Positions 12,113 through 25,615 are shown, counted from the stretch's first letter. The stretch: DNA of 64,000 nucleotides from Gymnorhina tibicen (GCA_013399875.1 VXAZ01009310.1:124001-188000); one strand, 5' to 3'. The notes: generated by a model not told the origin, from the sequence alone. Program-made: numbers and translations.

Positions 12113-15100
12113 AAACTTGTAATGAAAAAAAAAAAAAAAGCATTTGTGGATAATTTAATGATATTTTAACTCAGTGACTGAGTTTTAGAATTTCTAAACC
12201 CTTAATACCACCCAGTGGGTAAAATGTGGGAGGCAGCCATAGGTCAGCAGTAACAGAACATCCTGAGTCACAGCCTGAATATATTTCCCTACTCAAATCT
12301 CCTCCATCCCCTTCCCCCTACTCCATGCGTGTAGTAAAGAGATATTGATAAGTTTCTCAAAATTTGCAGTTGATGCACAAAAAAAGAGGAGGAGGGTGGG
12401 AGAGCTTGACTGGAAATTCCCACTGCTCTGTTCTCCATGCTGGTACTTGCAGCCACGTGCTGGAAAAAAGCTTCTTGACCTGCTCTCTTCACCAATCTCC
12501 CCTTCAGAGCTCCTGGCAGGAGGCGGATGCTGAGCTGCAGCACATCCTGGATGGAGCAGCTCCTTCCAGCTGAGCCAGAAGAGGGAGACCAAGGATGCAC
12601 TAAGCCAGATGCCAGCTCCTTTCACTGCTCACCGTGCCCCTGGCTCACTCTCTTTCAGGAGAACCAGACTGCACCTTCTGCACCTGCATGGACCCCAACT
12701 GAGGCAGTTTATAAACCACAGTGCTGGAGCCTTGCAACCACACTGTAAAAGAACGTGACAAGGGCTAACAGCATTTTGAAATCCTCGAGATAAACCACCT
12801 GTACAACCTGCTGGAAATACAACAAAACAGCCTTAATATGTATTTATTTTTAAGGATGGGAAACCTAAATGCTGGTGTAAGAAGGCTGTTTGATGTGTTT
12901 GTGGAGAAGAGCACACCTACAGCTGCCTGCATTCCGAGAAAACAGACCACAACAAGCCAGGATATTCCTGTTGTTTTTATGCTCCGAATATTTGAGATTT
13001 TCTGGGTCCAGAAGTGGTTGGCAGGAGACTCACTTTACCAGTCCTCTTGATTTGAACAAGCTTTTGTGTGCATTCTCATTCTTTTGCTCATTGCATTATG
13101 TTTTTATTTACATGATGAATTTGGGGAAACATAGAAGTCACAAAAATGGCTCAAAGCCCCTCTGTAGTGATTGGTGGAGAAACACATAAAAGGAAACCCT
13201 CTGCCACTTAAATCCTGCAGTCTGAGCAGATCTGTGTCCAGGGCAGAGAGAAAGGTGGGTGCTTGGAAGGGCTGAAGTGCCAGCAAAAATCCAGGGACTT
13301 CTGTAGTGAGGTAGCATATTACAATACTGTCCTGCATTCAACCACTCTAGGCACATTTAGGATTATTTGTGGGACTATCTGGAGGTATTTTGTGGGAAAG
13401 CACTTGTTTCATTTCCTAGCCCCTTACACAGGATCTCATGAATGAGCAGTGTTGGGGAAAAAATTTCCAAAGGAGATGCAGCATCACATTCCCTTATCAT
13501 TACCAACACCCCTCCCACCAAGACACTCCCCCGCCTCCCCATACCAGTGTTCTCAGAGGAATGAAAAATTTAAAAAAAATTAAAATCCAGTTCTCCACAA
13601 CTCCACTCCAGACTTCAGCCAGAATTTACCAGAACGTTTCTACAGATAAAAAAAAAATCTCTTCAGGATTTGAGGCAACAGGCAACACTGGCAAATGTTA
13701 TAACTTGTTTGAGAGGTAAATTTGCAAAAAACCAACATTGCAAAATGTCACAATAATTATTTTACAGCTATTCTGGCTGTGAATTTCCTTCACCCCATTT
13801 AATCACACTCTTTTCAGATGCTTGGATTTTCTCCTGGCATTCTCAAGTTCTTACCCAAAGTTCACTAACAGCTATAAAAACCACCCCCTGTGGCTTAGCG
13901 GATTTTGGATCTGGTCAGTTCCGAACTGCTTTCCTAGCTGATCAAAAAATTAATTTATTAAATCCATTTAGCCATGAGCATACCAAAGAAAACTGCTCTA
14001 GCTCCTTCCTGATTAAACTTGGAAGACACTTCAAAAAGACCAAGTTATTTCTGTTTTACTCATTTTCCAACCTGTAAGTGGAACAATTTAGGGTTTTATG
14101 GGAAGAGTGCTGGATGTGGTCACCAGGACCCAAGGAAAGGAGAGGAAATTTCTCCTGAGCAGAGAGAATCAGGACTGTGCAGGTGATCCCTGCAAACAGC
14201 AGCTTTCCAACAAAAGAAAAGCCAGAGGCAACACCAAGTTCTCCTTGCAATGGGAACAACAAGGCTGAATATTAACAAAATCTGCTCAGAAAACATTCAG
14301 AAAATCATTTTTTGGGTCACCAGCTCAGAGTCAGGAGCATCCTGGTGTCAGGTCCAAGACAACGGATGCAAATACCACAAAAACTCCACCTGATGTGAAT
14401 GGAGACAGCAAAGGGAGGGAGAGAACCAGCAGCTCTTTTAGATGCTGAAGCCTGATGCTCAGGTGTAGCCAAGACTTCCGAATCCCACTTTCCCCCCCCA
14501 CCCCACATGACCATTGTAATTTATATTCCTGCAGTACCTAATTTTCTGTCTGCCAGTGGGCACGAGCACAATCATCCAACTGCTCACACAGCTCCCAACC
14601 TTCCGTGACATCCCAGGTTCTCCGGGAAGATTTCTCTTCTAGGGTTTTCCAAACATATTGCTGAGACATCGCTGTGCGTCGAGAGGAAATCTGGGATTAG
14701 CCCTTTACAAAGAACCCTTATTTGGCTTGGCCCCACTCTTAGGGGACTCATCTGGGATTTGGAAAGCTTGGTTTTATTTTCCACTGATGTTTGATTGGAA
14801 GCAGGAAACAAACTGCAGGTTTCCTGCAAAGGTGATGCTGCAAACATGACTTTTGGATACATTAATCCCACTGAAGTTGCTTTGTTTTGTGCAAATAATT
14901 CAATTTCCAATGCACCTAAGAGGAAACAGGCCAGAAAATGCGTTACTGTTTGGTCGTTGTATTTTCCCAGTACCTGGGCAAGGAGACAAGGTCAGACACT
15001 TCTTCCAATGAGTATTTATTTATCCAGAATGAAATTACTTCAAGCAAAGATTTTAAGAGATGTGTTTGCAGGAAGGTCTGAGACTCAATTCTTTTCTGGG

Positions 15101-16111
15101 ATTTAAGAAAAATCTTCCAGAGTTGATCAGAGAAGATGTTTGAGACCATGTCTTGTGTTTTCCACAGGGATCTCTCCTCTTCCTCCTCCCCCTGCCTGGT
15201 TATCTTATCTTTTCAAAGGGGTAAAGGCAAGTCTGGCTTCAGCATTCAGCACAATATGAGAGCTCACAGATGAAAATCTGAGTCAAAGATAGATCCTAGA
15301 TAAACTTTTTCCCTTTTTTTTTTTTAATTTACTGGAGATCAGTTGCTTAAATGCCTTTAAGTCTGGACCTAAAGCTGCAAGGATTAGAACGCTGATGACT
15401 AAAATGTCATCTTAGAGCTGAGTCGTGTTCCTAAATGTCTTTGAGACATTTATCATGGATTATATGGTGCAACATTAATTTCTTTTCAGACTTTTTACTG
15501 CAACATTAAATGATGGAAAAAAATGATCAAGCGGTTGCACAGCCTAATAAGGCAAGAAACCATCTCGGCAAGCAGAGAAAAACACAACTGAGCACTAATG
15601 AAGAAAATTACAGCAAAAAGGGGCACTCACAGACTGCATTACACACGCGCCAGGAAGCAACTTAACAGCTGAGCAACCAGAACCAAATTATTGAGACTTG
15701 ATCCCGGCAGAAATGAAATATTGTGCTGGTGCTGACACCTGCTGCACAAATCCATTTGCTCAGGAAACCGCAGCTCCCCAACATGCATTCCAAAAAGCAG
15801 CTTTCCAGCCCAGAGAAGTTACCCTGAGGCCTTTGGAATTGTCTGATGTTTGCAAAGCACTTAGAGACATCCAGAGCTGTCTGGGAGCGACATCTTCCTG
15901 AGCAATTCAGTGCAGTAAATTTTCATGTGTTTACAAGACTTACCCTGATACATCAAAGATGTGATTAGACGCTTGGGAGAAGGTTTTTTTTCAAGGACAC
16001 AAATGGCAGCAGGAATGCTTGTCTGCAGAATATGCCTCAGAATTAATTCCCTTTGCTAAGTCTGGCTTAATTTGGAGGCTTTGAATGTCAGAGGCTTGTG
16101 GAGCAAAGAGT
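12113..16111. other. Intergenic, mostly unique
   Basis: GC-richer patch at 12.4-12.7 kb with several short frames on both strands, none with a known domain. C-rich tract at 13505-13545. Candidate element at 15.5-15.9 kb. Confidence 0.6.
15500..15905. other. Candidate conserved non-coding stretch
   Basis: Repeat-free and moderately CpG-bearing (ACACACGCGCCAGGAAGC, GATCCCGGCAG), with AATTATTGAGAC and TGCAAAGCACTT. A 67-codon frame at 15698-15901 is not convincing. Confidence 0.2.
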
Positions 16112-16392
16112 TACAGAACCACAGGGTCATTAAAGTTGGAAAAGACCTCCAGGAACAGAGTCCAAGCTTTAACCCAGCACTGCCAAGGACACCACTAAAT
16201 CACATCCCCAAGAGCCACATCCACACAGCTTTTAAATCCCTCCAGGGATGGTGATTCCACCAGCGCCTTGGGCAGTCAACCCTTTCCGTGTAGAATTTTT
16301 CCCTAATATCCAATCTAAACCTCCCCTGACACAACTTGAGGCTGTGTCCTCAGGACAAACAACCAACACCCATCAGGTAGTTCTAGCTGCAA
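16112..16392 (-). mobile_element. CR1 LINE fragment, second subfamily
   Basis: GTCATTAAAGTTGGAAAAGA at the 3' end, then CACATCCACACAGC and CTAATATCCAATCTAAACCT; a gap removes part of the middle near 16275. Ends near TAGTTCTAGCTGC. Confidence 0.9.
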
Positions 16393-18793
16393 AACTGATC
16401 AGGTCCTTCGGGCTCGTTTGGCCCAGGTCATTCCCTCAGGTTAAACCCAGAAATGTTTCTTATCCTACCCTATTGTGCTCCATCAAGCACCCAGGAGTTT
16501 GCAGCGGGTTAGGAAGCAGCCTCCTCCATAAACGCAGCCACATGCAGCTCTCTCTTGGCATTACCTTGATCCTTTCATACAACACTCTCTTCCTTTAAAA
16601 AAAAAAAAGGAAAAAAAAAAACAACAATCCCAGAACATCACAAACCCTCTATTTCCTTACTCGTGCTTCACAGACTCTTCTACTCAGGGAGCATAAAGTT
16701 TCATGTGGGTGAAAGAGTGTCCCACCAACAACCCTGTGACATGAAAAGTGCCATTTCCAAATAGAGGCTGCATGTTCCTCTTAGATCAATTGCAATAACA
16801 AAATTTAACTATTGCATTTTTCAGCCTCCTTTAGTCCCCTCCTCTTTAGCCCAGCAGTAAAATGTACACCTGGCCACTCAGTTTGGGAAGAAGACATTCA
16901 CCCAGACTTGATTCTTTCCTCTGCTATGGGAAGAGGGTGTGCTGTAGACAGATCAACCACATGGCCTTAATTTTTAATTATGGATGCCCTTATTCTATAT
17001 TTTTTTTCTTCTAAAGCCCCCACATTTCACCAGCCTTTTGCTGTTCACAGTTCTGTGCAGGAGAGGCATCCCGCTAACGAGAGCAGCTCCCTGCAATTAC
17101 CTCTGCAGACATGATGACCTAAAAGACACATTACACCAAGCAAACAAGTCCCAACAGCAAACAGTGGGCTTGTTTACTTCCCTTGGAGCTTGTTAGATTT
17201 AATCTTTTCTCGGTTATTTTTTCAGCTAATTGATTTATAGCATCAGTTTTAAAACTAAAGCTTTTTATTTCCATTTTCTGAATACTCCACACCCCAGAGT
17301 GCTTTCAGTTTGCATTTAATATTGGGTTCAGGTAGCACATGTAGAAGAAAAATAGCAGCCTGTTAAGACTATCATGTGCCTCATTTGATACAGAATTGAG
17401 AGGCAGCCAAAATACCACAAGAACCTCACTTAGTTGCCTCTTACTTTCTCTGCCTATGTCCAATCATTAAATCACACAAAATACACTTAACTCACAATGT
17501 CTAATCTTCCACTTGGAACCCTTCAGGCAATTTTTTTCCCCCTTAATCCCTTGGAAACTTCTATTTGTTACCTGAGGTACCTCAGCTCAGCAGTCCCTGG
17601 GAGCAGCACATGGGGAGCTGACAACAGAGGTTTTAAACCACCCAAAGCACCTTTAAATGAGGTGGCTCAGCTGTCAGAAGCATCAGACTGGATAAAGGAA
17701 GGCAAAACACCTGGGGGTGAGTCTGCGATGAACCTGTGCCCTGTTAACTCTTCTACAGCTGTTTCTCAACGCCTGGAAATGCTGTAAACACCTACAGGTG
17801 ACAAAACCTGTAGGCTTTTATCTGGACTTCAACGTCAACCCAGGTCGTAACTGAAATTGTGGTGCTTTCAGATAATCTTTCTAAATTATTTTGTCATCAC
17901 TGCTAGAGAGCTAAAGCTCTCCTGGTTTCATGTCTTGGCTGTTGTGAAGTGTGAAGGTTGCAGGTTGTCTCATCTGCACAATTTCCCCCTCCCACACTTT
18001 GCTGGACTTGGAGAAGATCATCCGAGCACGTCACTCCTCATTTGTGCCTTTTCCCCTTTACTGTTATATGAAATGAGCCATTTGTCTTCCTTACATGCTG
18101 AGCAATTCCCTCATAGTGTTTTCTCCTTCTCGACTTGCCTGTTGTTTATTGTCATGTGGTTAGACTGGCAAAGAAGATAAACCTTTTATTTTGTATTTCT
18201 ACAGCTCAGCACAGTGGGACTATGCCCCAAGGCAAAAGCTGCAAAGCTGTAAAGTAATCCATGCCAGCAGCATGGATATGGCAGTATTTTACCCCAGTTT
18301 TTATGCAAACTGTGGAAGGTATTTAATGTCCATCACTCTCCAAGTTTGGGCAGCGTTATTAAGGTTTGAGACTTCTGGGTTTTCCTGCAAGGATCAGAGA
18401 AATACACCTCTCGTCTCCATGCCACCAGGGAAAGTATCCACTCCTGTCCCTCACTGTGCACTGCCACTTGCCAGGCTGCTGTGTGTCTCCAAATTCACTC
18501 TTAACTTCTTTTCTCCTTGTCCAGAGGGAAGCCAACTGTACAATGAGGTCCTCATTAAGTGTTGCTTCCCTCGACTCCTGGATATTTAAAGGAGTTGTTC
18601 ACAGCTTTTAAGCTGCTTGTGGCACAGACTCCAGTCTTGTAGGCAAAAAATTGACGAAAGGCAACAGAGGGAATGGTGGTTATGCCTGATTTGTAAATGG
18701 ATAGACCCAGAAAAAGGCAAGTTCCTGCCTCTTAATCCATCAGTCAGACATAATTTGCCTCAGAAACATGAACTGTCTCACTAAAACATGATG
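16393..18793. other. Intergenic, unique
   Basis: A12GGA11-type run at 16597-16621; otherwise nothing I can identify. The 132-codon frame at 18191-18589 has no recognisable domain. Confidence 0.65.
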
Positions 18794-18897
18794 GTGCTTG
18801 GAGCAACCAGGTCCAGTGGAAGGCGCCCCATGGCAGGGGTTGGAACTGGATGGTCTTTAAGGTCCCTTCCAACCCAAACTATTCCATGATTCTGTGA
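18794..18897 (+). mobile_element. CR1 LINE 3' end, about 100 bp
   Basis: GCTTGGAGCAACCAGGTCCA through CTTCCAACCCAAACTATTCC to ATGATTCTGTGA; strongly 5'-truncated. Confidence 0.9.
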
Positions 18898-20069
18898 AAA
18901 CAAAGGATGCTCCCTATCCCACCCACCATGCATATGCATGGAAACACATATTTGTTGCATTGAATCTTGCACACTGCACAGCAATTCATATCAGAAGAGA
19001 GCTCAATATTTCCATACAGGCTGGTTGGCACTGTGGGAAAAGGATTGTGAGAGCAAGTAATGGGTGAAATAAATGAAATACACGAACTCACTCTCGGTCG
19101 CAGACAGGGTCAAGCAAGCAGCTCATCAATATCCCAAAGTGACCTTGTCCCTCCCTGGCTCTGCCCTCCCCAGTGTTACTGAAAACACATTTCAGCAGCT
19201 TCATCCTGTTCTTTAACACTTGTTTTTGCAATGCAGGGAAAGAAAAACAATAGATTTTCGAGGGACCTTGAGCTGTTTACTTTTTCTTCCGTGAGCTGCC
19301 GTAACTGAAGCTTTTCTTGCAGGAAGTGGATTCGAATGTGGACATTTTAGCATTTAAGAACCCTCAGAGAAGTGAATAGTTGCTTAGTGAGCAGTTCACA
19401 TCCATCTCTGAGTCCAGGGATTAAGAACGTGCATCTTTTACAGCCAGCACTCACGAGATCCTGTCCTTCAGCTCATGCAGGAATGGACAGAGCTCAGTGA
19501 TAATCCCAGCTAAAGCCTTTCCATAAACACAACTCAAGAGATTTTCCATACAATATTTGCAGAAAGTTCGACTGGTATCTTCCCCCTGGTGCTCACAGTT
19601 GCAGCCTTTCCTAGGTTAACTGTGCCTCCGCCTTCCACCAGCACAGCTCACGAGTCTTTGCGATGGGGAAAACCAAGTCAGAATTCTTGAACGGGGTTTA
19701 CATTTCTGCAATTAATAAATCTTCAGTAAGAGATGTGATAAGCTCTCTGGAGCTTTCTCTTTAGATGCCTCGAGATCTGAGCTCAGCAGGGAAACTGGTG
19801 ACTTCTGGCCTTTGGCCCTTCTAGGGTCACTGGGGAGTGGAGTTAGCACCCTGGTACAAAAACAGAGAGTGAGAACTGGCAGTGCTTTCCTCATTTCCAA
19901 GAGCTTCAGGATAGACCTCTGGGGGAAAGGACAGTTAATCAGGTCCCAAAAGTGTGTGGAGCTACACTCCAGTACATGGTGAGTGTCCAAGACTGGTGTG
20001 GAAAGAGCTGCAATGGTTCAGTCAGTGGGAATGATGGGCTGTGATACCTACAGAGCTGCAGATCCCCAG
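18898..20069. other. Intergenic, unique
   Basis: No repeat or gene seen between the CR1 copies. Confidence 0.65.
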
Positions 20070-20543
20070 CAGCAGAAGGACGTGGAGTTGCTGGAGAGAG
20101 TCCAGAGGAGGCCACAGAGATGCTCCGAGGCCTGGAGCCCCTCTGCTCTGAAGCCAGGCTGGGAGAGCTGAGGGTGTGCACCTGGAGAAGGCTCCAGGGA
20201 GAGCTCAGAGTCCCTTACAGGGCCTAAAGGGGCTCCAGGAGAGCTGGAGAGGGACTGGGGACAAGGGCTGAAGGGACAGGACAATGGAAATGGCTTCAAA
20301 CTGCCAGAGGGCAGGGATAGACAGGATTTTGGGAGGAAATTGTTCCCTGTGAGGGTGGCGAGGCCCTGGCACAGGTTTCCCAGAGAAGCTGTGGCTGCCC
20401 CTGGATCCCTGGAAGTGTCCAAGGCCAGGCTGGACAGAGCTTGGAGCAACCTGGGCTAGTGGAAGGTGTCCCTGCCCATGTCAGGGATGGAACTGGGCGG
20501 TCTTTGATGTCTCTTCCAACCCAAACCACTCTGGGATTCTGTG
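20070..20543 (+). mobile_element. CR1 LINE 3' fragment with GGATCC-type insertion
   Basis: Starts near AGAAGGACGTGGAGTTGCTG, includes GAGTCCAGAGGAGGCCACAG, GAGGGTGGCGAGGCCCTGGC and CCCCTGGATCCCTGGAAGTG, ends GGGATTCTGTG. About 475 bp; head region well kept. Confidence 0.93.
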
Positions 20544-21218
20544 GTTTTGCCTGTCTTGTGTAAGACCATGACACACCTAGAGTAATGTTGTTCAGGTCCA
20601 CAACTCTTTGGATTTCAATAAAAAGAGAGGGCTAAGGAGAAGGGAGACAAATCTCATCAAAAACATCCAGCTGGTTATGTTCACATGTCTCCATGAAACA
20701 TTTTATCGGTGCTCAATCCTAAAAGCAACTTCTATGTTGAAGGAAGAAAAAAGTTCCAGAATAATCAAAATTCATATCACTGGGCTTGGACCCTCAACTA
20801 CAAACCTTCCACCCTATCATTTTGTTTATTTTCAATGGTATGTTCCATTAAGCAGTGACTGTGTCTGTGATTAAAAACCATTGCTTATCTTCATGCCTCA
20901 TTTCATATTTCTGCTGTAGCCATCCCGTTCTTGAAAAAAACCATAGATCACCCCCAAAATTTTCACTGACTTATCCTGGTGAGCGAGGATCATATGTATT
21001 TTATTGTCCTTGTGTTGTCTTTCAAGCAGAAAAATATGAGTTATCATAAAGAAAACACAAGGGAGTCCTGAAAACAACAGCAGTTCTTCACTAGTTTAAG
21101 ATATTTGTTGCACTTGAAGTAAAATTGTCAGTGATGCTTTCTCAGGGAAAGTGATCATTTTGTTCTTCAGGCATCTTTCGTCTATTTAATCTCTGCTTTT
21201 TTTTTTCTTTCCAAATAC
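20544..21218. other. Intergenic, unique
   Basis: AT-rich, no repeat seen; short frames only. Confidence 0.65.
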
Positions 21219-21356
21219 AGAATCACAGAGTGGTTTGGCTTGGAAGGGACCTTAAGGATCATCTTGTTCCAAGTGCCTGCCATGGGCAGAGACACCTTCC
21301 ACTCGACCAGGTTGCTCCAAACTCCAGCCTGGCCTTAAACCCTTCCAAGAATGAGG
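21219..21356 (-). mobile_element. CR1 LINE 3' fragment
   Basis: CAGAATCACAGAGTGGTTTG through CACTCGACCAGGTTGCTCC to CCCTTCCAAGAATGAGG; more diverged than most. Confidence 0.87.
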
Positions 21357-22312
21357 GAATATCCTACTAAAAGCTCTCAGGTTCCCAGGAAGTGTGTCTG
21401 GATACCAGCAATATCACCATAGGGGAAAAAGGCCTAGAACTATTTAGAATTAAAAAGATTTAAATTTATTTCAGTCAATCTGCTAATATTCATTTGTAAA
21501 AAAAGAAAAATTCAGCCTTTCTGTTTGCAAATAAATTTTAAAATAGCTAAAATTTTAATTTCTTCTCCTTTCTTTACCTGTGATCCCATATCACCCAAAA
21601 GAGAGGGTCAGACTTCACACTCAAGTCTGTCTTAGTTTGAGTCCCTTCACAGCGGCTTCAGGACAGAGTGAAAGAGATGTCATGTATGGATCAGGTCTGA
21701 CCTTTTCATCAAGACCTCAGTCTGTTTGTTGTTCCCAAAAGTCTCACAGCCAGTTGCATGCGCTAATTTTGTTTGCAAAAGGATCTAGAGGGTGATAATT
21801 GGAAAAAATATTAACACGGGCAGAATAAATGTGTGCTGCAGCTGAAACCAGCCCTTTGGGGTTTGTAAGTGTGACCCTGAAAGGAGAATTACATTATATC
21901 AGAATTAATAAAATTCTTCTCCAAGCAAGGAGAGAATCAAATGTTGGAAGGTGAATAAATTATTTATTCTCACTGTGACCAGGCTCTTTTTTGTCCATCT
22001 ACCTTTCCCTCATGTTGCACCATAACCTTTAGGGTGGAGGAAGAAGATGTGCTTCTTGTTGGCCCTTAATCTCAGCACATGTTTCTACAAACCTCAGGAA
22101 ATTAAATTTGCCATCAAGCTACGGCACATGCAAAGAGCTTCTTGTTTAATCACCCAAATAAATCCTTTCACCCCGGAACGCTGGGCAGGAAAAGAAAGCA
22201 GCCTTGCAACAATCCTGGCAGACCTGTGGTTCTCAGCACCCACCTCAAACCCTGTCAGTAGTGTATTTAAATTAATCTATTCTTATTTTATATACAGGGA
22301 ATATAAAACCGG

Positions 22313-22370
22313 AGTTGACAGGGCTTGAAGGGACCTTGGAAGGTCAATTTTTCCATCCTCCTGCTTCAGG
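22313..22370 (-). mobile_element. Possible old CR1 3' fragment
   Basis: GCTTGAAGGGACCTTGGAAG resembles the CR1 3' region, but the rest has decayed; uncertain. Confidence 0.35.
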
Positions 22371-22689
22371 ACAAACACAGCTCTGTGTAAACCTGTCCTG
22401 TCTGCTCTGAGGAACCTCTGAGGCTGAAGATGTTCCTGCTGTCTCAGATAATCCGTTTCAGTCCTTTTTTCTTTCTGTGACCATCCTAACTCCAGTTAAA
22501 CTATTTCATTTTTCTGGATGATTAAAGGCAAGATTTTAAACCGACAATCGGATTAGATTTGCCCATAATGTAAAGTATCCTGAGACTAAACATCCTCCTC
22601 CTCCTGAACAATGAACATCCTTGTCTCCTTTCCTTTCTGAGAGAAAGCATCTCTCCATCCTCTTGAATTCTTGGGGCTGCCCAGTGCAG

Positions 22690-22748
22690 GAGCTGGACTC
22701 AATGATCCTTGTGGGTTCCTTGGAACTCAGGATATTCCATGATTCTGT
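22690..22748 (+). mobile_element. CR1 LINE 3' end, about 60 bp
   Basis: GGAGCTGGACTCAATGATCC, GTGGGTTCCTTGGAACTCAG and ATATTCCATGATTCTGTG match the tail of a CR1 subfamily that ends in GATATTCTATG rather than CCAAACCATTC. Confidence 0.75.
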
Positions 22749-24087
22749 GTGAGGTGGGATTCCACTGCCATTTCAGTGTTTTCCTTCACAGCTCCTTTCT
22801 AGTCCAAGAGCTGCCTTTGGAACAAGCCTGAATTTGAAATCCCATTGAACCTGGAAGGCCAAAGATGAGGTTTGCAACAAAAGCCAACCATGGCCCAACT
22901 AATATGTAATGCGAATAAAAATCTGTAGGACACCTATTTACGTGGACAAATCTCCTCTAAATATCATTCTTATTAGGACAGAAGACCTAAGGTTGAGAAT
23001 TTCTGAGTTCCCAAATAATGCTTTGACAACATGACTGCTTCTGACCAAAAATTTATTTGTCTCACCTCATTAACCATCCAGTTTCCTGCAAGATATTTAG
23101 CAAAGACCCCTTGAACACAAAAAATGCAAAATCCAGCTGGATTATCTTTGCCCCACCAGGGATTTAAGTCATTTGCAGAAGGACATTTTAATCTATTTAG
23201 GTGTTACATTAACCTGTTTTAAATAACCATGAATTAATATATATTGAGATTTCTTTTTCAGTTTAAATCACCTTTATCTTTAGTTCCATGCCTTTCAATT
23301 GCTTTGATAGTTCTCTGATTTGAAAAAATAGAGGTATTTTTATGGTGAAACCCAACGATGTGCAAAAAATATGATGGATTCAGCAGAACAGTTCTGGGTA
23401 AACAATTTTTGGTTTGTTCATGTGGGTGAGCAACCTCCTAAGTTTCAATGATCAGTAGACCTCCAAAGGTCAAACTTTTCTCCAGATTTATAGCAAAATT
23501 CTACAAAATAACCGTTTTCCATTATGCTTGCTCAAAAGGATTGTGAAATTGCGAGCTGAGTCTGGCGTTTGGATGGGATGCAGCCTGTAACAAGATGCAG
23601 ATACAGGGAATTCTTTTGGGCAGGGTCTCAATGCCAAAAGCCTTAATTTAGTCTAATACAGACACATGATCGAGTGTCATCTGCATGAATGGTTTAGTGA
23701 AAGTAATTATTTGAGTCACGGGGGCTTTTGAAGAACTTTAGGGTAAAAAGGGTGAGAAAACAAGAAGGTAAACAAGTCTAGAGATGTGAACAGAGTAAAT
23801 ACTTAGAGCTCAGTATCTGAAGTGCTTTGCATTGAGCACATCAAGATCTCACTGGAAAAAAACAGATGCTGCAACTTCAGAGTACAACAGATTTAGGTGG
23901 TCAAATGGCTTTGGAAATCCTTGCCATAAAAACCACTCAACAAAAAAATTCAATCACAGATTCAAGAAGGAAATCATTCTAGATTTTTCTGTGTTGTTAT
24001 CATACAATAGGAGCAATTTTATCAAGGAAAGTAATAAAATGCTACTTGCAAACTGAAGGAGGGGAAATTTAGGTTCCCTATATGGAA

Positions 24088-24301
24088 TCAATTCTTCCCT
24101 GTGAGGGTGGGGAGGCCCTGGCACAGGGTGCCCAGAGAAGCTGTGGCTGCGTCTGGATCCCTGGAAGTGTCCAAGGCCCAGTTGGACGGGGCTTGGAGCA
24201 CCCTGGGCTAGTGGAAGGTGTCCCTGCCTGTGGCAGGGGGTTGGAATGAGATGAGCTTTAAGGTCCCTTCCCACCCAAACCATTCTGTAATTTTGGGATT
24301 C
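24088..24301 (+). mobile_element. CR1 LINE 3' fragment with GGATCC-type insertion
   Basis: Starts at ATTCTTCCCTGTGAGGGTGG and keeps GTGCCCAGAGAAGCTGTGGC and CTGGATCCCTGGAAGTG; the tail has decayed to CATTCTGTAATTTTGGG. Nearly the same length as the copies at 35545, 45661 and 53493. Confidence 0.93.
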
Positions 24302-24784
24302 TCTATAAATAGTTGGGGGGTTTCTGAAGCAAATAGCAATATTTTCTCTCTGACTTACATGTGTGTATGACAAATACACACTTTATAATAATTTTTTTAA
24401 TAAATAAAATGTCTATCTCATATTTTGAAACTTCTTTAGTTCATTTTTTTCCTCTCTACAGTTACCAAACCTGTGGGTGTTGCTCTCTCTGATCCTCCCC
24501 TGACTGTCACATTTTTGGCATTCACTCACAGTGCTTAAAAGAGAAGTTTCTTCTTGAGTGAAAACACAATGGGATTTGATGAGTCCCACAAGAAAATTGC
24601 AGAGGGGAAGGAATCAGGTTCAGATTGCCTCATTTTCACAAAATGCAGACAGACAGAATGCATCTGTATAAAACTACTCATAATTTTTAGCCAGACGATG
24701 ACAAAGCAAAAGTGAGCACAGCGGGTTTCTTATGGCAAGTGAGACCTCTGAGAGACAGAGGAGGCCAAGAAAAAAGCTCTGTGG
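24302..24784. other. Intergenic, unique
   Basis: Separates the CR1 copy from the first solo LTR; nothing identified. Confidence 0.65.
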
Positions 24785-24789
24785 GACAT
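24785..24789. repeat. Target-site duplication, left copy (GACAT)
   Basis: GACAT sits directly before the TG that opens the solo LTR, and the same five bases follow its terminal CA at 25367-25371. A perfect 5-bp duplication marks a retroviral-type integration, later reduced to one LTR. Confidence 0.85.
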
Positions 24790-25366
24790 TGTCCTGATTT
24801 TGGCTGGGATAGAGAGAATTTTCTTCCCAGTAGCTGGCACAGTGCTGTGTTTTGGATTCAATATAGGAATAATGTTGAGAACACACTGACGTTTTAGTTG
24901 TTGCGAAGTCGTGCTTAGTCTACATCAAGGACTTTTCAGTTTCCATGTTCTGGGAGGGAGCACGGTTAGGACAGCTGGATGAATTGGCCAAGGGGATATT
25001 CCACTCCGTAGAACATCATTCCCAGTACTTAACCTGGAGAACTTGACCAGGAGGGGACAATCACTACTGGGGGAAGGGCTGGGCATTGGTCAGCAGGTGG
25101 TGAGCAATTGTGTTGGGCATCACTTGCTTCTCTTGGGTTTTGTTCCATTGTTGTTGTTGTTGTTCTTGTTCTTCTCCTTTTCCTTCTCCTTCTTCCTTTA
25201 TCGTTATTATTATTTTATTTCAATTATTAAACTGTTCCTATCTCAACCCACAGGGTTTTGTTTGTTTTTTTCTGTTTCTCCTCCTCATCCCACTGGGGAA
25301 GAGCAGGGGTGGGGTGACCAAGGGGCTGTGTGGTACTTGATTGCTGGCTGGAGTTCAGCCACAACA
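24790..25366 (+). mobile_element. Solo LTR of an endogenous retrovirus (ERVL-like), 577 bp
   Basis: Seen: the element opens TGTCCTGATTTTGGCTGG and closes CAGCCACAACA, with TG...CA ends and a perfect 5-bp duplication (GACAT) on both sides. The body shows features I recall from a common avian LTR: the GGCAGTGGTGAGCAATTG-like stretch near 25100, a T-rich (TTG)/(TTC) tract at 25150-25200, ATTAAA at 25226-25231 as likely poly(A) signal, and TCTCAACCCACAGGG near 25240. The expected TATA box near 25026 reads TACTTAA, so core promoter activity is probably weakened. No gag, pol or env sequence follows, so this is a recombination product, not a provirus. The 5-bp duplication fits the ERVL type; the exact family name is not certain. 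Confidence 0.88.
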
Positions 25367-25371
25367 GACAT
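25367..25371. repeat. Target-site duplication, right copy (GACAT)
   Basis: Second copy of the five bases at 24785-24789, immediately after the LTR's terminal CA. Confidence 0.85.
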
Positions 25372-25615
25372 CTATGGCTGGGCTATCAACCACATTCACA
25401 GCTAGGGAGTATTTAAACTCTGGTGTGAGTTTGAACAAAAGGCTTCAAGATTCAGGCCACCATCAGTGTGACAGACTATTACAGTGAGAACTGTGATTGC
25501 ACGGTGAGGAGTAGGCTCTAAATCAGAAAGTACAGCAGCCTCTTGTCCTTGAGGAAGATAATGTGATCAGTAAATTCAGTTTGAACAGCCAAGGTGGAAG
25601 GCAGAGTGATGCCTT

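Larger units (their letters stand above)
21357..24087. other. Intergenic, mostly unique
   Basis: Two weak CR1 remnants (22313, 22690). The stretch 23.53-23.72 kb (TAATTATTTGAGTCACGG, CATCTGCATGAATGG) reads like a possible conserved element, with no proof. Confidence 0.55.

Noticed and set aside
13885..13945. GGCTTAGCGGATTTTGG with TCAGTTCCGAACTGC, which looked like a structured RNA or tRNA-derived SINE
   Set aside because: I could not place A and B boxes or a cloverleaf, and no other copy occurs in the window.
25043..25405. 120-codon frame rich in Phe, Ser and Leu
   Set aside because: Inside the solo LTR; the T-rich tract makes the hydrophobic run.
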